Positions 1-5,277 of a stretch of 6,874 nucleotides of DNA are shown here, piece after piece (positions within the stretch are counted from its first letter, which is position 1; every line of letters begins with the position of its first letter). The position numbers were made by a program, and so were the translations under genes. Below the pieces are notes generated by a model. It ran no database searches. It was given only the letters and a program-made list of their open reading frames with translations, and was not told where the DNA came from. The stretch spans positions 1 to 6,874 of the forward strand of contig MHDY01000047.1 in the NCBI GenBank assembly GCA_001803705.1, in the 5' to 3' direction. This stretch comes from Nitrospirae bacterium GWC2_56_14 (GTDB lineage Bacteria; Nitrospirota; UBA9217).

Positions 1-921
1 TGCGGCGTCTGCATGCTCTCCTGCCCGGTCTGGCATCAGCACCATACCAAGGCGCTCACCTATTGCGGCAGGACCCGGGCCCTGATCGGCGGCGCGGACG
101 AGGAAGACCTGGCTCCGGCGGCGCGCGGCTGCATCCTCTGCGGCTCCTGCGAGCCCCTCTGCCCCATGGGCATCCGCACGCAGCAGGCCACGATCAGATT
201 GCGCAAGAACCTCTCGGCACGCGGGTTCCTTCCCAAGCCGGTCATCCAACCTCGCGTGCACGATGCCGGGAAGACCGGTTCATCATCATGCATCATGATC
301 CCGGGAAGAGCGCTCCGGGCGAACGCTTCCCTTTCCGCGTCCGTTCTTGCCTTATTGGAACAGAAAACCGGGCTCCATTCCGATGATGGATACGATATCA
401 TGCTGACCCTTGAATCGGGACAGGAAATGAACGATGACCGTCTTGAAGACTTTATCGCGCCGTTGATGAAAGCAAGCAAGATCGTCGTCGCTGACGGATT
501 ACTGTTCAATGTGCTGCGCTCGCTGCTGCCGTCGTCAATCAAGGTCCGGCCCCTGGGGCAGGCCCTGCTTGAGAACCCGCGCGTGCTCGCCGGCCTCAAG
601 CCGACCGATTTCTATATGATCGAGACGCGGGCTTATAACGCCAATCGCCGGGAGTTCGTGGCAGGCTATGATGCGCTGCGCCAGATGACCGGCTGCTCCA
701 TGAACCTGGATCTGCAGCGCGTGGCAACACCAACCGGCGCGGCAAGCATGCAGCATCGCGAGGGCCTGGCCACGATCATCTCCATCGAGGAGCAGGTGAA
801 ATGGCTGCTTGAGGGGCGGAATGCGGAACGCATCGTGGTCGAAAGCCTTGACGATCACGAAGCATTTGCCAGGTATGCGAAGCTCCCAGTCGTCCATCTT
901 GCCGAGGTGGCGAAGCCATGA
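1..921 (+). CDS. HdrD/GlpC-like 4Fe-4S protein with degenerate cysteine-rich domain (5' truncated)
   Basis: The reading frame is open from the first base, so the true start lies upstream and 306 residues are visible. The fragment opens with CGVCMLSCP (residues 1-9), the last three cysteines of a CxxCxxCxxxCP motif. A complete second motif, CILCGSCEPLCP, follows at residues 44-55. Two such motifs predict a ferredoxin-like module with two [4Fe-4S] clusters that passes electrons to or from a partner. This spacing is typical of HdrC/HdrD, GlpC and LutA proteins. The remaining ~250 residues resemble the cysteine-rich (CCG) half of GlpC in overall pattern, ending in a segment like the GlpC C-terminus (IVVESLDDHEAFARYAKLPV). 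However, no CCG or CxxC ligand motif remains there and only two isolated cysteines are present. It is probably cytoplasmic or membrane-peripheral, as no membrane segment is visible. The stop overlaps the next start as ATGA, so the two genes are surely cotranscribed. The iron-sulfur module is certain; the exact family is less so. Confidence 0.8.
   Translation, partial: CGVCMLSCPVWHQHHTKALTYCGRTRALIGGADEEDLAPAARGCILCGSCEPLCPMGIRTQQATIRLRKNLSARGFLPKPVIQPRVHDAGKTGSSSCIMIPGRALRANASLSASVLALLEQKTGLHSDDGYDIMLTLESGQEMNDDRLEDFIAPLMKASKIVVADGLLFNVLRSLLPSSIKVRPLGQALLENPRVLAGLKPTDFYMIETRAYNANRREFVAGYDALRQMTGCSMNLDLQRVATPTGAASMQHREGLATIISIEEQVKWLLEGRNAERIVVESLDDHEAFARYAKLPVVHLAEVAKP
904..910 (+). promoter_or_regulatory. 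Ribosome binding site for the flavoprotein gene
   Basis: GAGGTGG ends seven bases before the ATG at 918 and lies inside the 3' end of the upstream iron-sulfur gene. It fixes the start of the downstream gene at the ATGA overlap and fits coupled translation of the pair. Confidence 0.7.
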
Positions 922-2135
922 CGAAAGCGCGGACCGTTGACGTTGTGATCGTGGGCGCAAGCCTTTCCGCGGCGGCCGTAGCCAAGCGGCTTGTTGACGC
1001 GGGGTACGAGACCATCGCGCTCGAGCGGTTCTGCCTGCCGAGAACGAAACCCTGCAGCGGCATCATCTCTCCCCGGGGCCACCGTTTTTTGATCGAGAAC
1101 TTCGGCCCCCTGCCGAAAGAAGTGCTGCATGAACCGACATCCTGCAAAGGGGTGACCTTCTACTTTCCCGGCGGTGTCGAGCTTCCCATGGAGTTCGACC
1201 ACGGTTCGACGCCGCATTTGAACCGCACCTATTCCGACCACTGGACCATCCAGCGGAGCGGAGCGGAAATCCATGACAACATGCGCTTCCTGTCGGCCTC
1301 GGACCAGGGCACCCATGTGGACATTGTGGCGGGCAACGGACAGGAAGAAAAGCTGTATCGCGCGCGCTATCTCATCGGCGCCGACGGCCCCAACTCCAAG
1401 GTGGTCAGGACGCTTTATCCGGAATACCGCGAGGCCATCACCTGGTTCACGGTGAAACAGCATCTGCACGAGATCGTCGACTGCCCGCTGGACCCTGCCT
1501 ATTTTCACTACTGGTTCCACCCGGAGCTTGGCTACTACACCTGGAGCCACCAGAGGAACGGCCGCCAGATCGTGGGCGTGGGGCATGAAGCGAACGACGA
1601 CTTCTCGCTGCGCCACGCGAAGGCCCTGCACTACCTGGAAGATCGCCATAAGGTAAAACTCGGCCCGTGCGTCACGCGCGAAACGAGCGTGAACAACTTC
1701 GGGCTGTCGCTCATCAACCGCTATGTCTTCGGCAGGGGCAACATCATCGTGACCGGGCAGGCCGCGGGTTTCCTGAACATGATCGCCGAGGGTATGTCGG
1801 CCGCGCTCCACTCGGGCGCGATCGCAGGCGAGGCGGCAGTGGATGCCTTCCGCTTGAACCGGCCGATCCAGGAGATCTACCGGACCATGATCCAGAGCGA
1901 AGTGCGCCGCTGCTCCGACCAGTGGAACATCATGAAGATCCTCTTCGGCAGGCCCCACGAGGCCGACTTCATGGGCACGCTGGCCAAGCGCAGCAAGCGC
2001 GAGAAGCTCATCGTGCTGAAGGATGTGGCGAAGTTCCTTGCTCCCTGGGGAAAGTATAACTGGGGACGTCAGATGCTCTGGCAGGCGATCACACGGCAGG
2101 TGACCGGCGGGTACAATCCGCGGCGGTGGCGGTAA
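918..2135 (+). CDS. FAD-dependent oxidoreductase, geranylgeranyl-reductase-like
   Basis: This 405-residue protein has the layout of the geranylgeranyl reductase branch of the p-hydroxybenzoate hydroxylase-fold flavoproteins. It has an N-terminal dinucleotide-binding strand and helix (residues 8-36, with acidic E36 after the second strand), a KPCSG motif at 44-48 matching the family's KPCGG, and the second FAD motif YLIGADGPNS at 151-160. A GYYTWSHQ...VGVG segment (205-222) corresponds to the family's GYgW...VGVG, and a GQAAGF...EG segment starts at 280. Members reduce isoprenoid double bonds or act as quinone or electron-transfer-linked oxidoreductases; the substrate here is unknown. Two oddities stand out. 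The Rossmann glycine motif reads GASLSA (13-18) instead of GxGxxG, and the aspartate of the usual GDAAG is Q281. Length is normal and the frame is unbroken. The overlapping upstream iron-sulfur gene suggests that the two proteins exchange electrons. The start is supported by the GAGGTGG site at 904-910. Confidence 0.82.
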   Translation: MTKARTVDVVIVGASLSAAAVAKRLVDAGYETIALERFCLPRTKPCSGIISPRGHRFLIENFGPLPKEVLHEPTSCKGVTFYFPGGVELPMEFDHGSTPHLNRTYSDHWTIQRSGAEIHDNMRFLSASDQGTHVDIVAGNGQEEKLYRARYLIGADGPNSKVVRTLYPEYREAITWFTVKQHLHEIVDCPLDPAYFHYWFHPELGYYTWSHQRNGRQIVGVGHEANDDFSLRHAKALHYLEDRHKVKLGPCVTRETSVNNFGLSLINRYVFGRGNIIVTGQAAGFLNMIAEGMSAALHSGAIAGEAAVDAFRLNRPIQEIYRTMIQSEVRRCSDQWNIMKILFGRPHEADFMGTLAKRSKREKLIVLKDVAKFLAPWGKYNWGRQMLWQAITRQVTGGYNPRRWR

Positions 2136-2150
2136 CTATTCAGGCGAATA

Positions 2151-2251
2151 GGCTGAAGGCTGAAGACTGAAGGTAAAAAGAACCATCGCGTTCACCCGCT
2201 CTTCACCTTCAGCCTTACTCCCTTCAGCCTTCAGTCTTCCAACCTTCAGCC
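2151..2251. repeat. Inverted heptanucleotide repeat tract (GGCTGAA / TTCAGCC)
   Basis: Two GGCTGAA units and one GACTGAA stand in exact 7-base register at 2151-2171. The reverse complement TTCAGCC recurs at 2208-2214, 2223-2229 and 2245-2251, with variant units between. The two sides are inverted: bases 2162-2173 (gaagactgaagg) pair perfectly with 2228-2239. The tract fills the gap between the convergent flavoprotein and yhcH genes. The RNA could form a long, imperfect hairpin on either strand and may act as a 3'-end structure for both genes. There is no T-run typical of an intrinsic terminator next to the 12-bp stem. Heptamer repeats of this kind recall the STRR repeats of cyanobacteria in form, though not in sequence. 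Confidence 0.75.
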
Positions 2252-2254
2252 TGA

Positions 2255-2713
2255 TCAAATCCCCACCTTCACCACGATCTTCATCACCGCAGACGGATTG
2301 CGAAGCGCCATCTTCGGCGCATGGCCGTCCTCCGGATAGAGCACTGCCATCTGCCCTGCCTGCAGATGCACCGGGGTCCATTGCCCTTTTGCCACGGTGC
2401 CGAAGCTGATGTCCTTGCCCGCATCATAGGCGGCAGTGATCTCCATCCGCTCCGTTGGCGCCCAGCCGATGATCTCCTCGCCAGACAGGACGAACTGTAT
2501 GTCGATATATTTTTGATGGCATTCGAATTTCGGCGCAGCCGACCACTTGGTTTCGAACCGCTGTACCAGGGCAAATACCCGGTCGCCGTCGATCTCCACC
2601 CTGCCGTCCGGCAGCAGATGAAGGTCCGGGGACCGCAGAAAGTCGATTGCTTTTTTAAGATTGGGTGACAGTACCGCCTGGCGGCTGACGTGGTTGAGAT
2701 CTGAAACGATCAT
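2255..2713 (-). CDS. YhcH/YjgK/YiaL family protein
   Basis: This 152-residue protein matches the YhcH/YjgK/YiaL (DUF386) family in length and motifs. These are small cupin-like, metal-binding cytoplasmic proteins related to EbgC. They are linked to handling of sialic acid and other sugars, possibly as anomerases; the activity is not firmly settled. Visible family signatures are the G-R-V-E-I-D-G-D-R-V-F-A-L-V-Q stretch (residues 37-51), FECHQKYIDIQ at 63-73 with likely metal ligands E64, H66 and D71, GWAP at 83-86, and the C-terminal YPEDGHAPK (126-134) with H131. A good ribosome binding site, GAGGAG (2720-2725), sits six bases before the ATG, which supports this start. The neighbours are not sugar genes, so the context adds nothing about the substrate. 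It is transcribed convergently with the flavoprotein gene. Confidence 0.9.
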   Translation of the reverse strand: MIVSDLNHVSRQAVLSPNLKKAIDFLRSPDLHLLPDGRVEIDGDRVFALVQRFETKWSAAPKFECHQKYIDIQFVLSGEEIIGWAPTERMEITAAYDAGKDISFGTVAKGQWTPVHLQAGQMAVLYPEDGHAPKMALRNPSAVMKIVVKVGI

Positions 2714-2813
2714 GATGCGCTCCTCGGAACTGGGTGGATTTGATGCAGCTGGGATATGATTTGAGGCCGGCTATGGGTGATGGACTCGCAATAAACCGGA
2801 TTTCTACAGATTC

Positions 2814-2883
2814 CGTCATTCCCGTGCAAACGGGAATCCAGTCATTACAGACCCGCTGGATACCCGCTTTCGCGGGTATGACG
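2814..2883. repeat. dRS3-like paired-hairpin repeat element
   Basis: Two 28-base arms (2814-2841 and 2856-2883) are inverted copies matching at 23 of 28 positions, separated by 14 bases. Each arm is itself a hairpin with a perfect 8-bp stem and a 4-base loop: 2818-2837 (attcccgt, loop gcaa) and 2860-2879 (atacccgc, loop tttc). The core ATTCCCG...CGGGAAT is the widespread motif known in Neisseria as dRS3 and seen in many proteobacterial and other environmental genomes. It lies 27 bases after the stop of the TPR gene, so it is part of that gene's 3' region and upstream of yhcH. Translating it gives the familiar false peptide containing WIPAFAGMT. Confidence 0.85.
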
Positions 2884-2910
2884 ACTTTTTACGAAACCAT
2901 CATGGGGAAC

Positions 2911-3462
2911 TCATTTCTTCTCGGCTGCCTTGCTTGACTTGCGCAGGATCAGGCCTATGTATTTATTGATCACGTTCGAACGGTCCAGGAACGGCACCGG
3001 TGCCGCCTTTCTTTTTCCCAGCGCCCGCAATTCCTTCAGAAGTTCACGGTTGGAGTTATCGAACTTCAATCCCTTATGAAAGGTCTCAAGCGCATCTTTC
3101 CTCTTCCCCGCTGCCACGTAGGCCCTCCCGAGGTTGAGGTAGAACACGGGAAACAGCGTTTCTTCTCCAAAGGACGAACCCTTTTTTACCGACGCAAGGG
3201 CCTTTTTACAGTTTTCGATGCCGGTCCGGTACCGCTTGTCCACCAGGGCCTGAAGACAGCCGAAATAGGAGAGGATGAAGGGATCATCAGGGAAATTTAC
3301 ATGGGCCTGCTGAAGCAGTCTGAAGGCATCCTTATGCTTGCCCTTCGAAAGATGGATCTTTACCTGACGCAGATAATCGCGGGACGTGGCTTCATCGGGA
3401 GGAACATAAGGCACCAGCTCGCCGCCAGCAGTCTGTTTTTTCGGGTCGTCTTGTTTTTCCAT
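2911..3462 (-). CDS. Tetratricopeptide repeat protein
   Basis: This 183-residue soluble protein has no signal peptide or membrane segment. It has a charged N-terminal tail (residues 1-28, rich in Lys, Asp and Pro) followed by about three TPR-type helix pairs. These lie near residues 29-62 (DYLRQVKIHLSKGKHKDAFRLL), 63-96 (FILSYFGCLQALVDKRYRTG) and 105-138, with YLNLGRAYVAAGKRKDALE showing the classic TPR consensus. The C-terminal tail carries PFLDRSNVINKYIG, which I recall as conserved in small TPR proteins of Nitrospirota and Geobacter relatives. TPRs mediate protein-protein contacts; no partner can be deduced here. No Shine-Dalgarno sequence precedes the ATG. A candidate extended -10 box lies only six bases upstream, so the mRNA may be leaderless. 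The gene stands alone, with repeats on its 3' side. Confidence 0.85.
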   Translation of the reverse strand: MEKQDDPKKQTAGGELVPYVPPDEATSRDYLRQVKIHLSKGKHKDAFRLLQQAHVNFPDDPFILSYFGCLQALVDKRYRTGIENCKKALASVKKGSSFGEETLFPVFYLNLGRAYVAAGKRKDALETFHKGLKFDNSNRELLKELRALGKRKAAPVPFLDRSNVINKYIGLILRKSSKAAEKK

Positions 3463-3468
3463 GGCACT

Positions 3469-3496
3469 ATTTTACCATATTTCCCGGCAGGCACAA
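3469..3496 (-). promoter_or_regulatory. Candidate extended -10 promoter for the TPR gene (possibly leaderless)
   Basis: Read on the minus strand, TGGTAAAAT (3469-3477) is an extended -10 box. A poor -35 candidate, TTGTGC (3491-3496), sits 16 bases further upstream. The box ends six bases before the ATG at 3462, which would put the transcription start at or next to the start codon. No ribosome binding site is present, consistent with a leaderless transcript. This is inference from one short match. Confidence 0.35.
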
Positions 3497-3603
3497 GAAG
3501 AGAGAATCGCGTCAGAACCGTTGACTTATTATTGTGGTGTAATGCCGAGACTCTTTGGAGAAGAGAAAAAAGTGTTTCCTGCCACGGTCCGGACGGTATG
3601 ACC

Positions 3604-3638
3604 AGTCTTCAGCCTTCTGCCTTCAACCTGTCAACCTG
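3604..3638. repeat. Heptanucleotide repeat tract
   Basis: Five 7-base units stand in register: agtcttc, agccttc, tgccttc, aacctgt, caacctg. The first units share the TTCAGCC core with the tract at 2151-2251, so the two belong to the same repeat type. It ends five bases from the stop of the lipoprotein gene, on that gene's 3' side. Confidence 0.6.
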
Positions 3639-3643
3639 AACAG

Positions 3644-4354
3644 TTACTCGGTACGGACCCCCGCAGGTGAGCTCTGCTCGAATATTCTTTCGACCTCCGC
3701 CTGGGGCAGCACTGAATAGGCGTAGGCATCGTGATATTTGAACGTAAGCTTCAGGGGTTTATGCTGAGCGGCAAGTTCGGGAAACGCGTGCAGGTCCACG
3801 ATCGCCACATCGCCGCGGATCTGCAGTTCCCCCTTGGTAAACCCGTTGATGAACAGACTGACCGTGTCGGGCTGCGGTACGTTCTGTTGGCGCTGCAGGG
3901 TGGTGCGCGTCCCGTCCTCCACGATATGCTTCCGTGAAAGCACGCTCGGCACGTCCCGACTGGTGCACGCTTCCGGTTCCTGCCGGCAGTTCGGGCCGCT
4001 GTAGCTTCCCGCTATCCAGTAATCAGGCCGAAACAGGGGGACGATCGTGGTCGATAAAAGCAACTTGGTCCAGACGTCCCACCACGGAAATTCCTTCGGC
4101 GTGGCCTTGCTCCGGACCCGGACTTTCTGATAATAGCGTTTTGTGGTTTCCTGCTGCTCCACCTCTTCGTAGACCCGGACCGAAAGCGGGGAGATCAGTT
4201 CGATCTTTTTTTTCCTTGAACGTTCGGCAACAACACCCGTGCCCTCCTCCTTGACCAGCATTCCCTTTTGAATGTGTTCGCTGAGGACCTGAGAAGCGCA
4301 TCCCTGAACGACCAGGGTGGCGAGCAGAAGAGCGGAAACGATCCGATTGACCAT
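3644..4354 (-). CDS. Putative outer-membrane lipoprotein of unknown family
   Basis: This gene encodes 236 residues from the chosen ATG. The product starts with a lipoprotein signal peptide: MVNR, a hydrophobic run IVSALLLATLVV, then the lipobox VVQG-C with the lipidated cysteine at residue 19. Ala at +2 favours the outer membrane under the E. coli sorting rule. The frame stays open to an upstream GTG at 4411, adding 19 residues. That would give an implausibly long n-region, and neither start has a convincing ribosome binding site. The mature part has a charged segment (RSRKKK), a Trp-rich hydrophobic stretch WWDVWTKLLLSTTIVPLF near residues 91-108, two cysteines (C123, C130) that could form a disulfide in the periplasm, and a beta-rich C-terminal half. 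I do not recognise a family. The gene follows the thioredoxin-like gene with a 131-base gap containing a structured segment, and may be cotranscribed with it. Confidence 0.7.
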   Translation of the reverse strand: MVNRIVSALLLATLVVQGCASQVLSEHIQKGMLVKEEGTGVVAERSRKKKIELISPLSVRVYEEVEQQETTKRYYQKVRVRSKATPKEFPWWDVWTKLLLSTTIVPLFRPDYWIAGSYSGPNCRQEPEACTSRDVPSVLSRKHIVEDGTRTTLQRQQNVPQPDTVSLFINGFTKGELQIRGDVAIVDLHAFPELAAQHKPLKLTFKYHDAYAYSVLPQAEVERIFEQSSPAGVRTE

Positions 4355-4408
4355 ACGTGGTATCACGACTTCCGGTGACGACGGCACCCGAGCGGCGCTG
4401 TTTCCCAT

Positions 4409-4498
4409 CACGAGCTATTTGCGGTCGTGCCGCCTTTCCGGCCCGAAAGCCCGTTCTGCCTGGCCCTATGCAGGGCCTGGATGGATCAATAGCTCGTG
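4409..4498 (-). other. Structured intercistronic segment closed by an 11-bp inverted repeat
   Basis: Bases 4409-4419 (cacgagctatt) and 4488-4498 (aatagctcgtg) are perfect reverse complements. Between them lie three local inverted repeats: 4421-4433 (gcgg/ccgc, 5-base loop), 4434-4449 (ctttc/gaaag, 6-base loop) and 4462-4477 (ggccct/agggcc, 4-base loop). Together they allow a multibranch fold with one closing stem and three arms. On the minus strand the 5' arm overlaps the last codons of the thioredoxin gene and the 3' arm covers the unlikely GTG start of the lipoprotein gene. It could be an mRNA processing or attenuation structure, a small non-autonomous element with terminal repeats, or chance. 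There is no T-run, so it is not a standard terminator. Confidence 0.45.
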
Positions 4499-4944
4499 TA
4501 ACCCATAAGGTTATCGATCCAGGTTACCAGGTCGGTCTTGTCCTTGGGAGCGCCGTCAACGCGAATGACCTCCACGGCATTTCGATACACGATGAAGGTG
4601 GGCGTCTTGGTGACCGCAAAACGCCGGGCCAGGTATTCATCCGCCTCGACATCGACCTTCATGACCTTGAGCTTGCCCGTCCGTTTCAGCGCAAGGTCCC
4701 GCACCAAGGGGTCGATGATCTTGCAGTGGAGGCACAGGGAGGCAGTGAAAAAGATCAGGAGCGTTTCCGGCCAGTAGGCAACCTCCCGGTCGAAACTCTC
4801 GGCTTTTGCCCAGAGAGGCTCTTGCGGGACCTCGATGACGGTCTTACAATTACCACAGACGGGCTTACTTCTCAGTCGGCTTTGCAACACACGGTTCAAC
4901 GTGAGGCAGTTCTTGCAGCGGACAATAACGGACGTATCGGACAT
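4486..4944 (-). CDS. Thioredoxin-2-like protein with zinc ribbon and CLHC active site
   Basis: This 152-residue cytoplasmic protein has the domain order of thioredoxin 2 (TrxC). The N-terminal zinc ribbon has CKNC (C10, C13) and CGNC (C30, C33), followed by a thioredoxin fold. The redox site sits after the strand ETLLIFFTAS and reads C71-L-H-C74 in place of WCGPC. The usual tryptophan is leucine, and the Gly-Pro pair is Leu-His. The fold is supported by VMKVDVEAD (94-102) and the cis-proline loop TKTPTF with P115. A reductase or disulfide-exchange role is likely, but the altered dipeptide should change its redox potential, so the substrate may differ from that of classical thioredoxin. AAAGG lies 11 bases before the ATG, slightly far. 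A good promoter is visible at 5005-5032. The stop is 131 bases upstream of the lipoprotein start, so the two may form an operon. Confidence 0.88.
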   Translation of the reverse strand: MSDTSVIVRCKNCLTLNRVLQSRLRSKPVCGNCKTVIEVPQEPLWAKAESFDREVAYWPETLLIFFTASLCLHCKIIDPLVRDLALKRTGKLKVMKVDVEADEYLARRFAVTKTPTFIVYRNAVEVIRVDGAPKDKTDLVTWIDNLMGYTSY

Positions 4945-5004
4945 TTTTTCTATAACCTTTGAAATTGTGTTCTCTTCAGAAGATACCGTGCGGAATGCGG
5001 TTAG

Positions 5005-5032
5005 ATTCTACCAAAAGAGAGAAAATAGTCAA
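5005..5032 (-). promoter_or_regulatory. Sigma-70-type promoter for the thioredoxin-like gene
   Basis: Read on the minus strand, TTGACT (5027-5032) is a near-consensus -35 box. A 16-base spacer leads to TAGAAT (5005-5010), preceded by TGG, which makes it an extended -10. The predicted start near 4998 leaves a leader of about 54 bases before the ATG at 4944. It may also drive the lipoprotein gene further downstream. Confidence 0.65.
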
Positions 5033-5228
5033 GAGACCGGCAGCGTGCCTAAGTGAAGCACACTACCCTAAAACCCGATGAACAAGCAAGAAAATTAATG
5101 GGGTAATTTCGGGGTAATCGGTCTTGAGGCCTCCCTGAGAAGGCATTGCCGGCCATGCTCTGAAAGATCTTTGGACGCGGATAAGGGCGGATTATTGCCG
5201 GTATAAAACGACTTCATCCGGTTTTCCC

Positions 5229-5260
5229 ATTCCGCAATTCGAAATCCGCAATCCGCAATT
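5229..5260. repeat. Heptanucleotide repeat tract (AATCCGC)
   Basis: Four 7-base units in register (attccgc, aattcga, aatccgc, aatccgc) are followed by a partial unit, aatt. It lies 17 bases beyond the hrpB stop, on that gene's 3' side. The unit length equals that of the other two tracts in the window, but the sequence is different. Confidence 0.7.
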
Positions 5261-5277
5261 GTCGCTACGCGACGGCT

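Larger units (their letters stand above)
4945..5277. other. 333-base intergenic region between hrpB and the thioredoxin-like gene
   Basis: No credible gene is present on either strand. It holds the thioredoxin promoter (5005-5032), a close direct repeat of ggggtaat (5100-5107 and 5111-5118) of unknown meaning, the heptamer tract at 5229-5260, and a small 5-bp hairpin gtcgc/gcgac at 5261-5273 just after the hrpB stop. The hairpin has no T-run and is too weak to call a terminator. I see nothing else in it. Confidence 0.6.

Noticed and set aside
855..1958. A 367-codon minus-strand open frame opposite the flavoprotein gene
   Set aside because: Its product has no recognisable motifs, while the + strand frame has clear family motifs and a ribosome binding site; long antisense frames are expected in GC-rich DNA.
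2175..2193. Intrinsic terminator for yhcH on the minus strand (gaac/gttc followed by TTTTT)
   Set aside because: The T-run is good, but the stem is only 4 bp and AT-rich at its base; it is too weak to annotate, though it may contribute within the larger inverted tract.
2151..2251. CRISPR array
   Set aside because: The units are 7 bases long and contiguous, with no spacers and no cas genes nearby.
2734..2937. A 67-codon + strand open frame with WIPAFAGMT
   Set aside because: It is the usual false translation of the dRS3-like repeat at 2814-2883 and runs into the 3' end of the TPR gene on the other strand.
3521..3545. TTGACT followed by TAATGC on the + strand as a promoter
   Set aside because: The spacer is 13 bases (11 to TGTAAT), too short, and no + strand gene follows.
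4409..4498. tRNA gene from the cloverleaf-like fold
   Set aside because: The closing stem is 11 bp, and there is no T-loop consensus, D-loop consensus or CCA end.
4357..4962. A 201-codon + strand open frame
   Set aside because: It is antisense to the thioredoxin-like gene and to the 4409-4498 segment, with no protein signature.
5100..5118. ggggtaat direct repeat as an integration (att) site
   Set aside because: It is only 8 bases long, with no integrase or tRNA gene beside it; nothing supports an attachment site.
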